Positions 7,512 to 16,321 of a stretch of 64,000 bases of DNA are shown one piece after another. The DNA is from an uncultured Erysipelotrichaceae bacterium. Its GTDB lineage: Bacteria; Bacillota_I; Bacilli_A; RF39; UBA660. Each line of letters starts with the position of its first letter. Positions within the stretch are counted from its first letter, which is position 1. The stretch lies in NCBI GenBank assembly GCA_902764545.1, contig CACWWC010000002.1:34356-98355 (forward strand). The letters run 5' to 3'. The notes beneath the pieces were generated by a model. The model made no database searches, was not told the origin of the DNA, and saw only the letters and a list, made by a program, of their open reading frames with translations. Position numbers and translations under genes: made by a program.

Positions 7512-9707
7512 TTATTTTTTATTAATAGTTTTTGAAACATTTATTTTTTTTAACAGTTTTTCGATAAAAATAATATCTTCATCATAAAAATCGAGTCTAT
7601 GAATATAACAATCATTATTCTCAAGTTTTCTTACTAATTCATAATTTAAAACATGTGTATTAATTCCATCATAAAATACAGGAAATTTTCTTTTCTTTTG
7701 ATCTATCAAAAAATATGAATATTCATTCTTCTCTAATCCCAAAATGTTACCCTTAATAAACATATTCTCAACTCTACCATAATCCATTATCTCAAAAATG
7801 CCTGAACCAATTATTTCGTTGTATAATTTGACAAAGTTCATAGTCTCAACGTCAGATAACTCCACAGAAAGAGGAATATTTTTTAGTCCAATTTTATTTA
7901 AAAAGTATGCAGTGTAAATGTTTAAAACATTTAACCCATATCCGCCAACAACACAATAACCAGAATAATTAAAATAGTCAGAAGTTAAATATTTATAATC
8001 TTTATCCAAATCATATTTAAATTTACATCTATCTAAAAATAAAAATACATTACTATGTTTTGAATATTTTTGATATAACAATTTATTACATACATAAATC
8101 CTATCAAAATTGTATTCAAAACATTTTAATAATTGTTCTTCTGTATGAACAGAACACGTATAACCTGTTTTAAAATTGGTTTTTTTTGACAATTCAAAAT
8201 AAAAATCTCTTTCTTCAAATTTTGGAATATCTTTCTTTCTTTTCTCATTTAAACATTCTACTAACTTTCGTCTCAGCTCATTTATTTCCTTTATTTGAAT
8301 AAACACATTTTCATCTCTATGTATATTTATCGTTCCAACATCGTAAGGAGAATTTCCTAGTTTAGATAAATGCCTTATAAATGTTGAATCATCTATAGGA
8401 GCATTGTTAGCAGTTTGAACAATACTTCCCTCTACACTTGCAGAATTATAGCCATCATCTATTGTTATCAAAAGATGATTTCCAATTGTGGCAGTAACAT
8501 TGAAATTAACCTTATCTTTATATAAACCATTTTTTATATTCTTATACTCATTTTCCAATAAATAATCATGTGTTTTCATAAGAACATCATCAGAAACTAA
8601 ATCCAATCTATTATCAATAAAACAAATTCCCTTTGCTTTACTACATAGATTCATATTATTATCATATAAATAATTAACAATCATTCCACGCTTATTATTA
8701 AATAACCTAACAGCATCAAATTGATTTAACTCACAGCCATCATATAACTCAATTTTTATCTTATCTTTATACCTTGAAACCTTACCTACTTCTAATCCAA
8801 TATGATTAGGATTTTTCTCATTAATAAACTTCTTGCCACTAATATTAAACATATGCCCTAAAGTAAAATCTCTATTAAAAATCGTTTTTAATCTTGATAA
8901 TTCATATAAAATATCGACATTGTCTCCATCAATCAATCTTCTATATAGTCTCGTAATAAATCCAACATATAAAGGACTCTTCATTCTCCCTTCAATTTTA
9001 AAACTATAAATACTACTATTCAATAATCTCTTAATTTCTGATGCAGTATTTAATTCTTTCATACTTAATAAATACTTGTTTTTTTCAATCATTTTTTCAG
9101 AAGACATTAAACTAAAAGGCATTCGGCAACACCCGGCACATTCACCTCTATTGCCACTTCTACCACCTAGCATACTACTCATTAAACAACAACCTGAATA
9201 AGAAACACAAAGTGCACCATGAATAAAAGCTTCTTTTTCTATATCAACATTTACTCTATCTATATCATCAATTGATAATTCTCTTGAAAAGACTACCCTT
9301 TTCACACCTAATTTACTAAATAATAAACAAGTATCCACTGATGAATTGTTTGCCTGAGTTGAAGCATGTATTTCTAAATTTGGAAACTTTTTTCTAAGTA
9401 AACATATCATACCAAAATCCTGAACAATTAAAGCGTCAACACCATTTTTGTGCAAAAATCTAGCTTGTTCTATAAAGTCATCAACTTCTTCATTTTTTAT
9501 TAAAGTGTTCATGGTTACATATATTTTAACACCATATATATGGCAAAATTCAATTGCTTTAACTAAATCATCAATTGAAAAATTAGTAGCAAACTTACGC
9601 GCCCCATAATTAACCCCAGAAACATAAACAGCATCACATCCATTGTAAACAGCCTGAAGTAAACACTCCATATCCCCAGCTGGAACAAGCAATTCATGTT
9701 TTTTCAT
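7512..9707 (-). CDS. U32-family peptidase/hydroxylase with DUF3656 (RlhA-like)
   Basis: 731 residues. The N-terminal U32 domain opens with KHELLVPAGDMECLLQAVYN, and the family signature E-A-F-I-H-G-A-L-C...G-C-C-L-M-S lies near residues 161-180, followed by a further cysteine pair (ECAGCCR) typical of the metal or cluster site. The C-terminal half matches the long U32 subtype carrying DUF3656. Escherichia coli RlhA, a relative, hydroxylates C2501 of 23S rRNA; others act in tRNA modification (TrhP). So an RNA hydroxylase is more likely than a collagenase despite the old name. A GGGGTGATT site precedes ATG 9707. Confidence 0.88.
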   Translation of the reverse strand: MKKHELLVPAGDMECLLQAVYNGCDAVYVSGVNYGARKFATNFSIDDLVKAIEFCHIYGVKIYVTMNTLIKNEEVDDFIEQARFLHKNGVDALIVQDFGMICLLRKKFPNLEIHASTQANNSSVDTCLLFSKLGVKRVVFSRELSIDDIDRVNVDIEKEAFIHGALCVSYSGCCLMSSMLGGRSGNRGECAGCCRMPFSLMSSEKMIEKNKYLLSMKELNTASEIKRLLNSSIYSFKIEGRMKSPLYVGFITRLYRRLIDGDNVDILYELSRLKTIFNRDFTLGHMFNISGKKFINEKNPNHIGLEVGKVSRYKDKIKIELYDGCELNQFDAVRLFNNKRGMIVNYLYDNNMNLCSKAKGICFIDNRLDLVSDDVLMKTHDYLLENEYKNIKNGLYKDKVNFNVTATIGNHLLITIDDGYNSASVEGSIVQTANNAPIDDSTFIRHLSKLGNSPYDVGTINIHRDENVFIQIKEINELRRKLVECLNEKRKKDIPKFEERDFYFELSKKTNFKTGYTCSVHTEEQLLKCFEYNFDRIYVCNKLLYQKYSKHSNVFLFLDRCKFKYDLDKDYKYLTSDYFNYSGYCVVGGYGLNVLNIYTAYFLNKIGLKNIPLSVELSDVETMNFVKLYNEIIGSGIFEIMDYGRVENMFIKGNILGLEKNEYSYFLIDQKKRKFPVFYDGINTHVLNYELVRKLENNDCYIHRLDFYDEDIIFIEKLLKKINVSKTINKK

Positions 9708-10133
9708 ACAATCACCCCAAATATCAAAGCTATTATAACATTTTTATTATTTTTTGGAATATATTTTATTATGAATTATAATATTAATCAAAGACTTGAG
9801 CAAATAAAAATTGAAAATTATATATGGATAATCTATTTAATAATAATAGGACTATCATATTATGCAAATTACTTTGAAAAAGATTATTTTATAAATAAGA
9901 ATGTGGAAAGCAAAGAAAAATACCGAAAAATCAACGCAATTATTTTTTCGGCACTAATAATTATCTACGGATACTTTGAAAATGACGCAATTAAATCCTA
10001 TATAAGTAATAAAGACGATAAATATAATAAACTCATACTAATTGCATCCACTGCAATATTAATCTCAGGATTTATATTTTTATATATTATAATAGATGAC
10101 TCAAACTTAGAAACAGAAATTGCCTTTAACTAA
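9696..10133 (+). CDS. Uncharacterised four-helix membrane protein
   Basis: Up to 145 residues with membrane segments near 13-28, 43-58, 82-95 and 115-130. It belongs to no family I recognise. The annotated ATG 9696 lies inside the divergent U32 gene and has no good ribosome site; ATG at about 9771 is another candidate but would remove the first membrane helix. It runs opposite to its neighbours and converges on the rubrerythrin gene, sharing a palindromic terminator. Expression and start are uncertain. Confidence 0.55.
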   Translation: MFFHTITPNIKAIITFLLFFGIYFIMNYNINQRLEQIKIENYIWIIYLIIIGLSYYANYFEKDYFINKNVESKEKYRKINAIIFSALIIIYGYFENDAIKSYISNKDDKYNKLILIASTAILISGFIFLYIIIDDSNLETEIAFN

Positions 10134-10158
10134 AAAAATAGGATTAATCCTATTTTTA
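10134..10158. terminator. Bidirectional terminator between converging genes
   Basis: A near-perfect palindrome centred at 10145, A-run + TAGGATTAATCCTA + T-run, stems 10134-10143 and 10148-10157. It immediately follows the plus-strand membrane gene and overlaps the rubrerythrin stop. Confidence 0.75.
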
Positions 10159-10695
10159 ATAATTTTCACTTTTCAATTCAAAATAACTCTGTGGGTGAGC
10201 ACATACAGGACAAACCTTAGGTGCTTTAGGTCCAACTACAACATGTCCACAATTTCTACATATCCAAATTGAATCTCCATCTTTAGAAAAAACAACCTCA
10301 TCTTCAATATTTTTAAGTAATTTTCTATATCTTTCTTCATGATGCTTTTCAATCTCACCAACAGCTCTAAATTTAGCTGCAATATCTTTAAAGCCTTCCT
10401 CTTCAGCTACTTTAGCAAACTCATCATACATATCAGTCCATTCATAATTTTCTCCATCGGCAGCAGATTTTAAGTTTTCTACAGTTGAAGGAACTTGTCC
10501 GCCATTTAACTCTTTAAACCACATTTTTGCATGTTCTTTTTCATTATTTGCTGTTTCTTCAAATATAGCAGCAATTTGCTCATAACCATCTTTTTTTGCT
10601 TTTGATGCAAAGTAAGTATATTTATTTCTAGCCTGACTTTCACCTGCAAAAGCAGTCAATAAATTTTGTTCCGTTTTACTTCCTTTAAGTTCCAT
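10156..10695 (-). CDS. rbr: Rubrerythrin
   Basis: 179 residues. An N-terminal four-helix ferritin-like domain carries the di-iron ligands: [23 protein letters not shown] and [17 protein letters not shown]-terminal rubredoxin domain has Cys-x2-Cys pairs, WICRNCGHV and [11 protein letters not shown], for one iron. Rubrerythrin reduces hydrogen peroxide to water in anaerobes. It has its own promoter (10731-10759), part of a palindromic divergent control region, fitting oxidative-stress regulation. The presence of this enzyme suggests an anaerobic or microaerophilic life. Confidence 0.95.
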   Translation of the reverse strand: MELKGSKTEQNLLTAFAGESQARNKYTYFASKAKKDGYEQIAAIFEETANNEKEHAKMWFKELNGGQVPSTVENLKSAADGENYEWTDMYDEFAKVAEEEGFKDIAAKFRAVGEIEKHHEERYRKLLKNIEDEVVFSKDGDSIWICRNCGHVVVGPKAPKVCPVCAHPQSYFELKSENY

Positions 10696-10730
10696 TATTA
10701 TACCTCATTTCTTAACAAATTATATTAACT

Positions 10731-10759
10731 ATTATACGACATTAGACTAAAATTCACAA
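10731..10759 (-). promoter_or_regulatory. Rubrerythrin promoter
   Basis: On the minus strand TTGTGA (10759-10754), 17 nt, TATAAT (10736-10731). The -35 box overlaps the left arm of the inverted repeat at 10752-10777. Confidence 0.75.
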
Positions 10760-10777
10760 GTTATAATTTGTGTGAAT
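10752..10777. promoter_or_regulatory. Inverted repeat between divergent promoters (putative operator)
   Basis: ATTCACA (10752-10758) and TGTGAAT (10771-10777) form a perfect 7-bp inverted repeat with a 12-bp AT-rich centre. It covers the rubrerythrin -35 region and the likely plus-strand promoter (TTCACA 10753-10758, 18 nt, TATAAT 10777-10782). The arms are in the opposite order to a Rex box, and the spacing differs from a PerR box, so the regulator is unknown. Confidence 0.5.
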
Positions 10778-10797
10778 ATAATAATTTAGGTGATACT

Positions 10798-11010
10798 ATG
10801 AAACTTAAACATAAACTATTTTGCAGATGCAATACATGTAAACAAAAAAGAAAAAATAATATTTTCTTTTTATCCTCAATTCTTATAAATTTAATAATTA
10901 TTTTTTACCAGTTATTAATACTTCTTTTTATAACAACAAAACTAAATGTCATTATACTCTTCTTTGAATTTATCTTGGTTATTTTTTTGATCGTTTTCAT
11001 ATTCTTTTAA
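10798..11010 (+). CDS. Small membrane protein with an N-terminal CxCxxC motif
   Basis: 70 residues from ATG 10798, preceded by AGGTGAT. It begins with a basic, cysteine-rich segment (FCRCNTCKQKRK) followed by two hydrophobic helices (about 22-42 and 48-68). The three cysteines could bind a metal. It is divergent from rubrerythrin and shares its palindromic control region, so a link to redox or metal stress is possible. Its end overlaps the converging gene at 10942 by 69 bp. No family recognised. Confidence 0.55.
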   Translation: MKLKHKLFCRCNTCKQKRKNNIFFLSSILINLIIIFYQLLILLFITTKLNVIILFFEFILVIFLIVFIFF

Positions 11011-11643
11011 AAGGATGCTATACGTACAATTAATATATTTTAGCATTTTAGAAACTTCTAAGAGATTATCTCCACCTATTATATAAACTGTGCTAATTAA
11101 AGCCAAAAATAAATATAATTCGCAATTATTCATATTATATTTTTTATAATCAACATATAAATCTTCTTTAAACCAATTATCTAAAAGAAATATATATAGC
11201 CTATACTTTGCTTTATTTAACTCCAAAACATTTCTATTTCTATCAAGGTAAGGCATTTCCCTTACAATAACATTATCAACTTTTTTACACTTTTCAAGAA
11301 AATATCTACCTAAATTTAAGGTATGGTATATTTTACTAATGTTTATAATCAAAAGATAATATGAATAGCTTGGATAAAGCATCTCTTCAATCTTATCTTG
11401 CAAATTTAAATAATAGTTATAAGTTTCATCCATTCTTTTCTGTATATTATTACACAATTCTTCTATTTGCAAATGTGAATAACATACATCTTTTAAAAAA
11501 TAATTAAACATATCATCAAATATATCACAAATCTTATTATCTTTATTAACAATCACGATATTATCATTAATACAACAACATGTTTTAAAACAATTAATCT
11601 TTTTAACATTTATGCCACTAAGTAAATCTTTATTTATCTTCAT
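10942..11643 (-). CDS. Uncharacterised protein downstream of the SpoVID-like gene
   Basis: 233 residues, soluble and mostly helical, with many Tyr, Asn, Asp and Lys. It has a cysteine cluster near the start (NCFKTCCCIND). It overlaps the spoVID-like gene by 14 bp and is translated from the same operon. In Bacillus the gene after spoVID is ysxE, a CotS-like kinase-fold coat protein, but I see no HGD/DFG-like kinase motifs here, so this is a positional counterpart at most. A sporulation role is inferred from context only. Confidence 0.65.
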   Translation of the reverse strand: MKINKDLLSGINVKKINCFKTCCCINDNIVIVNKDNKICDIFDDMFNYFLKDVCYSHLQIEELCNNIQKRMDETYNYYLNLQDKIEEMLYPSYSYYLLIINISKIYHTLNLGRYFLEKCKKVDNVIVREMPYLDRNRNVLELNKAKYRLYIFLLDNWFKEDLYVDYKKYNMNNCELYLFLALISTVYIIGGDNLLEVSKMLKYINCTYSILLKEYENDQKNNQDKFKEEYNDI

Positions 11644-12388
11644 CTTTAAGAAGGGGAATAATTAACTTTGTTCCTATTGATAAATCTTTTATATCATTAT
11701 ATTTTTCAATTTCTTCTATATTAGTATTATACTTTTCTATAATGGAATTGATTGTCTCATTTTGCCTAATTATATAGACAATAAAAGTTCCAAATTCTTC
11801 CTTATCATCATCAATTTTAAAAAAATAATTTTCTGACGACTCGTCCTGATCTGATTTTTCTAATACATCAGATTCAATATCTGCTTCATCTCGAATATCA
11901 TCGACATCATTATCATTTGAATCTAGCATTTCTTTATCTTCCAATTTAGGCATTTCCACTTGCTTTTTTGGAATTTCTTTTTCATCATCTAAAATATCAT
12001 CGCCATCACATTCCCTATCATCTACTAATGCCTTATCATCAATATATTCTCTTTCATCATTTAATATTTCCACTCCATCTACTAATATTTCCACATTACA
12101 TAATAAACTATTTCCATCGCAAACTTCATAGGAAAAATCTGTAATATCAACTTGTGATTTATCCTGATCTAAATGATTAGTCAACGAAATATCAACGGGA
12201 ATTTTATAGTTAAAATCCTCATCAATTTGTGACGCAACATTACTCTTATATTTTCCAGAAATTATCAAATTACCAGTAATATTATCTTCACTAATAAAAT
12301 TCAAATCATGTTCAAGAGATATTGCAGTAACTTCTGAAATCATCTGTGAAAAATTAAGTTTCTTTTCTATGTTAATTTTCTTTTTCAT
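11630..12388 (-). CDS. spoVID: SpoVID-like spore coat morphogenetic protein (SPOCS + LysM)
   Basis: 252 residues. Residues about 5-112 resemble the SPOCS domain that starts SpoVID (KLNFSQMISEVTAISLEHDL, IPVDISL, VDITDFSYEV). A long acidic linker (about 113-205) follows. A C-terminal LysM domain (YIIRQNETINSIIEKYNTNI ... LSIGTKLIIPL) closes the protein. SpoVID sits in the mother cell and drives coat encasement; its LysM binds spore surface or lipid II. It is shorter than Bacillus SpoVID (about 575) mainly in the linker. A GGAGG site lies 6 nt before ATG 12388. It is in the Lon region, as spoVID is in Bacillus. Confidence 0.8.
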   Translation of the reverse strand: MKKKINIEKKLNFSQMISEVTAISLEHDLNFISEDNITGNLIISGKYKSNVASQIDEDFNYKIPVDISLTNHLDQDKSQVDITDFSYEVCDGNSLLCNVEILVDGVEILNDEREYIDDKALVDDRECDGDDILDDEKEIPKKQVEMPKLEDKEMLDSNDNDVDDIRDEADIESDVLEKSDQDESSENYFFKIDDDKEEFGTFIVYIIRQNETINSIIEKYNTNIEEIEKYNDIKDLSIGTKLIIPLLKDEDK

Positions 12389-12411
12389 ATTTTCCTCCTA
12401 AAAAATAATAT

Positions 12412-12441
12412 GAAAAAAAAAGAGAATTATTCACTCTTTTT
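12412..12441 (-). terminator. Terminator between the lon-distal gene and spoVID-like gene
   Basis: AAAAAGAG (12441-12434) pairs with CTCTTTTT (12424-12417) around a 9-nt loop, followed by more T on the minus strand. It overlaps the stop of the 12427 gene. Confidence 0.7.
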
Positions 12442-13077
12442 CAGAATATTAGAATATCTCTTATTTGTTATCTTCAACACTCTATTTCTTTTACTAAATT
12501 TATGAGTCATTCCCTTTTGTAATTCTAAAAACTTTTCTGCATTTTCTCTAATAACAGAATCCCTAAAACACTGTGGATTCGTTTCTAAAAAATAATTAAA
12601 GGATAATAAAGCTAGATTATAGTCATCAATTGATGAGAAATCTCCACTCACTAATAATTTAAATACATGAATATCGTAAGCTAAGCATCTAAAAAAAGCT
12701 TCATTATCAGTAAATTGACACTGTCTTGAGTACTCATTAAAATTTTTATATGATTGAACCATAAGTATTTTCATCTTCTGATTGAGATTTGCCATTCTAT
12801 TTAAATATACCAATAAATCATTGACATAATCTATTAACTGAACATCTTCAGATCTATGCTCATTTATAATGGTCAAAATTTTTTCATTAATAGCATCTGA
12901 TAACAAGAAAAAAGCTGGCTCATTTTGTGAAATTAACGAAAGTGAATCCAAAAAACCTATAAAGTATTCAAAAGGCTTATATTTTTCTACTAACTCATCT
13001 TTTGAACCACATATTAAATAATTTTTGAGGATAAGTTGAGCCATATATTCATCATAATTCACATTCAAATAAACCAC
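12427..13077 (-). CDS. Uncharacterised helical protein downstream of lon
   Basis: Up to 216 residues, soluble, predicted mainly helical, with a basic C-terminus (KFSKRNRVLKITNKRYSN). No family recognised. The start is uncertain: GTG 13077 lies 1 nt after the lon stop, while TTG 13068 sits better behind the GGGTGG ribosome site. The close spacing makes it co-transcribed with lon. Confidence 0.7.
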   Translation of the reverse strand: MVYLNVNYDEYMAQLILKNYLICGSKDELVEKYKPFEYFIGFLDSLSLISQNEPAFFLLSDAINEKILTIINEHRSEDVQLIDYVNDLLVYLNRMANLNQKMKILMVQSYKNFNEYSRQCQFTDNEAFFRCLAYDIHVFKLLVSGDFSSIDDYNLALLSFNYFLETNPQCFRDSVIRENAEKFLELQKGMTHKFSKRNRVLKITNKRYSNILKKSE

Positions 13078-13080
13078 CCA

Positions 13081-15369
13081 CTAAAAAATATTTTTATAAA
13101 TATCACTGTAATTATCCACAAGAATAAAACTGATATCGTCTCTTATTTCCTTAGGAATTTCGTCCAAATCCTTTTCATTCTCTCTTGGAATAAAAACTTT
13201 CTTTATACCAGCTCTATGAGCACCAATAACCTTCTCTTTAAGTCCACCTATAGCCAATACTCTTCCTCTCAAAGTTATTTCGCCTGTCATAGCAATTTTT
13301 TTACTTACACATTTATTCTTGAATAGACTAATCAATGTAGAAGTAATAGTAACCCCAGCAGAAGGTCCATCTTTATTAACTGCTCCTTCTGGCACATGAA
13401 TATGAATGTCATTTTTTTCTATAATTTTACTATCGATACCATAATAATCAGCATTTGCTTTTAAATAATCAAGAGCAATATGGCATGATTCTTGCATAAC
13501 TTCTCCCAAAGAACCAGTTAAAACAAGATCTCCTTTTCCCTTAAACAAAGTAGCTTCTATTGGTAAGATATCTCCACCAAATATAGTATAAGCCATTCCA
13601 TTAACTACACCAATCTCTTCAATGGCATCATTTTCCATATACAAGAATTTCTTTTTTCCCAATAAATCTTCAATAAATTTTTCATCAACATTATAAAAAA
13701 CAACTGACTTATCAAGTAATATCTTTTTTACAATTTTTCTAAATAATGATGCAATTACTCGTTCTAGTTCACGAACTCCCGCTTCCTTTGTGTAATTTCT
13801 AATAAGAACCATAATGGCCTCATCAGTTATTTGAACCTGTAAAGTTGTTAATCCATGTTCCTCCAACATCTTAGGAATTAAATGTCTTTTCGCAATATCT
13901 AACTTTTCATATTCAGTATAAGAAGAAATATTAATAATCTCCAATCTATCTCTTAACTCATAAGGAATTTGTTCAACATAATTTGCTGTGGCAATAAACA
14001 TAACCTGACTCAAGTCAAAATCTTCTTCTATATAATGATCAGAAAATTTACTGTTTTGTTCAGGATCCAACACCTCCAACAAACTACTAGCAGGGTCTCC
14101 CTTTATATCCTTAGTCATTTTATCAATCTCATCAATTATAAATACAGGGTTAGCTGTACCAGCTTTTCTTATTCCATGAATAATTCTTCCTGGATTTGCT
14201 CCAATATAAGTGCGTCTATGCCCTACAATTTCTGCTTCATCATTAATACCACCAACACTTATTTTGGCAGATTTTCTATTAAGACTCTTAGCAATACTCA
14301 AAGCTAATGAAGTCTTTCCTACTCCTGGTGGTCCAACTAAACATAAAATTGGGCTTCTCAAATTATTTGTATTTTGCTTTACAGCTAAATATTCCAATAT
14401 CCTGTCCTTTACATCATTTAAAGCATAATGACTCGAATCAAGAATATTCTTAACCTTTACTAAATCATTTGTATCTTTAGTATAATTACTCCAAGGTAGA
14501 CTAATCATCCAGTCTAAATATTCCCTAATCATACCTAACTCAGGAGAGTTAATACTTAAACTTTCATATCTTTCAAGTTCTCTCTTAATTTTATCTTTAA
14601 CTTTACTACTACATTTTAATTTAGAAACCTTTTTAGTTAGTCTTTCTATATCAGTATCTTTATTATTTCCTTCTCCAATCTCTTTTTGCATTAACTTAAT
14701 TTTTTCGCGCAAAAAATATTCTTTTTGAGTTTTATCAAGCTCACGCTCAACTTCATTCTCAATTCTTTGCTCAAGTTCAACAAACTTTAAATCTCTATTC
14801 ATATCACCAATTAAAAGTTTAGCTCTTGCAATAGGATCTATAGTAGTAATATATTTCTTTTTTTCCTCATACTTTATCGGTAAAAAACTAACAATCAAAT
14901 CACATAAATCACTCAAATTATCCACGCTATTTAACTGACTCATTATAGCATTACCCATATATGAAACCTTTGAAACATATTTTTCTAGTGACTTTACAAC
15001 TATATCAAAATAACTCTTTGCATCTTCATTCTCAACAATTTCAATCTCAGAGTAATCCGCACGAAAATGATAACCATCCTCTATAACTGAATGCAACTCT
15101 ACTCTATCAAGACCTTCAATCACAATTCTTGTTTTACCATTTGGGACATTCATTTTTAATTTAAGTCGTCCTAAAACACCATATTTAGGGAAGGATGTAA
15201 TACTTGTTTCTCCATCATCAATAGGATTAACAATCAACATCAAGTTATCATCTATTAAATCAACAATTTCCACCATTTGTTTGTCATAATTATTATCAAA
15301 CTCTACTCTTACTTCATTATTTGGAAAGATGACCATATCATTAATAATTAAAACTAATAATTTTTTCAC
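13081..15369 (-). CDS. lon: ATP-dependent protease Lon (LonA)
   Basis: 762 residues, full length. N-terminal LON substrate domain, then an AAA+ module with Walker A GPPGVGKT (about 342-349), Walker B PVFIIDEIDKM, and a sensor region. The C-terminal protease domain has the catalytic serine in KDGPSAGVT (about 671) and the partner lysine in GGLKEKVIGAH (about 714). Lon degrades misfolded and regulatory proteins in the cytosol. It starts with GTG behind GGAGGTG at 8 nt. Its own promoter lies at 15406-15434. The downstream spoVID-like gene repeats the Bacillus lon-spoVID neighbourhood. Confidence 0.97.
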   Translation of the reverse strand: MKKLLVLIINDMVIFPNNEVRVEFDNNYDKQMVEIVDLIDDNLMLIVNPIDDGETSITSFPKYGVLGRLKLKMNVPNGKTRIVIEGLDRVELHSVIEDGYHFRADYSEIEIVENEDAKSYFDIVVKSLEKYVSKVSYMGNAIMSQLNSVDNLSDLCDLIVSFLPIKYEEKKKYITTIDPIARAKLLIGDMNRDLKFVELEQRIENEVERELDKTQKEYFLREKIKLMQKEIGEGNNKDTDIERLTKKVSKLKCSSKVKDKIKRELERYESLSINSPELGMIREYLDWMISLPWSNYTKDTNDLVKVKNILDSSHYALNDVKDRILEYLAVKQNTNNLRSPILCLVGPPGVGKTSLALSIAKSLNRKSAKISVGGINDEAEIVGHRRTYIGANPGRIIHGIRKAGTANPVFIIDEIDKMTKDIKGDPASSLLEVLDPEQNSKFSDHYIEEDFDLSQVMFIATANYVEQIPYELRDRLEIINISSYTEYEKLDIAKRHLIPKMLEEHGLTTLQVQITDEAIMVLIRNYTKEAGVRELERVIASLFRKIVKKILLDKSVVFYNVDEKFIEDLLGKKKFLYMENDAIEEIGVVNGMAYTIFGGDILPIEATLFKGKGDLVLTGSLGEVMQESCHIALDYLKANADYYGIDSKIIEKNDIHIHVPEGAVNKDGPSAGVTITSTLISLFKNKCVSKKIAMTGEITLRGRVLAIGGLKEKVIGAHRAGIKKVFIPRENEKDLDEIPKEIRDDISFILVDNYSDIYKNIF

Positions 15370-15405
15370 AGATACTTCACCTCCAAATATTAAATACTGC
15401 CTATT

Positions 15406-15434
15406 ATTATATAATAAAATATTTTTTGCATCAA
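15406..15434 (-). promoter_or_regulatory. lon promoter
   Basis: On the minus strand TTGATG (15434-15429), 17 nt, TATAAT (15411-15406), about 35 bp before the GTG start. Confidence 0.75.
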
Positions 15435-15501
15435 GAAATAATCACTTTTTTTTACTGCATTTATTCATTTTCTTTAAAACCTCCTGCTTTCAAAAAAAAA
15501 T

Positions 15502-16224
15502 CTAAATTACTCTAGACTTTTTATTATTATCACTTTGGTTTTCACTTATATATCTTGTTTCAAATTTATATACATTTCCATTATATGCTGTATAACATAT
15601 TTCATCCAATATTATATCTGGAGTAAACTCCCCAACATATGCAAAGTCCTCCAAATCAATAATCACTATATCACCTTTTGAGTAATGATATCCATTATAG
15701 TCAAAATCTTCAATGATCCTTCCAACATTATCTACCGTTGGATCGTTCCATATATAGCCTATTTTTCGCAAATTAAAATAAGCCTGATATACATCCTCTA
15801 CAGAAATATTCGATGTATCTACATACAAAGATAATTGAATTGTATAATATTCCTTCTCATCAATCCTATAGCATTCATCCAGAAACAAGGGAATTGTACA
15901 TGGAAAATCCTTTTTTAATCTTTTATTATCGCTATTAGTCTTACCAATTTTTATAACTTTATTTTTTATTCTAAAAGCCAAAGATGAGTGTCCAGACGAT
16001 AGATAATTAATGCCTACATCGCCAACACATTCATCAATTAATATTTTCTTTAATATACTATAAAATTCAACTCTTTTACTATCATTAGAAGAATTATTAA
16101 CAAAACTATCTCTTTCTATTAACAAATTACTAATTAAATTTATAAAATTATCAATATAATTCGAATCAGTACAATCTAAACTTTCAAACATTTGTCGATA
16201 CTTATTTTCTATTTTACTACTCAT
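15502..16224 (-). CDS. Kinase-fold-like protein of unknown function
   Basis: 240 residues from ATG 16224 (AGAGGTGAT 6 nt upstream). The middle has a protein-kinase-like lobe: a glycine/serine turn and lysine strand (GHSSLAFRIKNKVIKIG), then a degenerate catalytic-loop-like IWNDPTVDNVGR and a metal-site-like DIVIIDLEDFAYV. The order matches aminoglycoside/CotS-type kinase folds, with ND-x3-DN replacing HGD-x4-N. It may be a phosphotransferase or a pseudokinase. It is a single gene between lon and tig. The similarity is pattern-based only. Confidence 0.6.
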   Translation of the reverse strand: MSSKIENKYRQMFESLDCTDSNYIDNFINLISNLLIERDSFVNNSSNDSKRVEFYSILKKILIDECVGDVGINYLSSGHSSLAFRIKNKVIKIGKTNSDNKRLKKDFPCTIPLFLDECYRIDEKEYYTIQLSLYVDTSNISVEDVYQAYFNLRKIGYIWNDPTVDNVGRIIEDFDYNGYHYSKGDIVIIDLEDFAYVGEFTPDIILDEICYTAYNGNVYKFETRYISENQSDNNKKSRVI

Positions 16225-16292
16225 ATTATCACCTCTATTAATTATAACATTATAAATAATATTAATACATAATACAATCACTTTAGAATATG

Positions 16293-16321
16293 TAAAAAAA
16301 GTAACATGAATGTTACTTTTT
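16293..16321 (-). terminator. Trigger factor terminator
   Basis: An 11-bp stem AAAAAGTAACA/TGTTACTTTTT (16321-16311 with 16306-16296) with loop TTCA is followed by T-rich DNA, overlapping the tig stop. Confidence 0.88.

Noticed and set aside
10752..10777. Rex or PerR operator at the rubrerythrin promoter
   Set aside because: The arms are in the wrong orientation for Rex, and the centre and spacing do not match a PerR box; left as an unassigned palindrome.
13969..14428. Plus-strand open frames inside lon
   Set aside because: They are antisense shadows of a conserved gene, lacking ribosome sites and family features.
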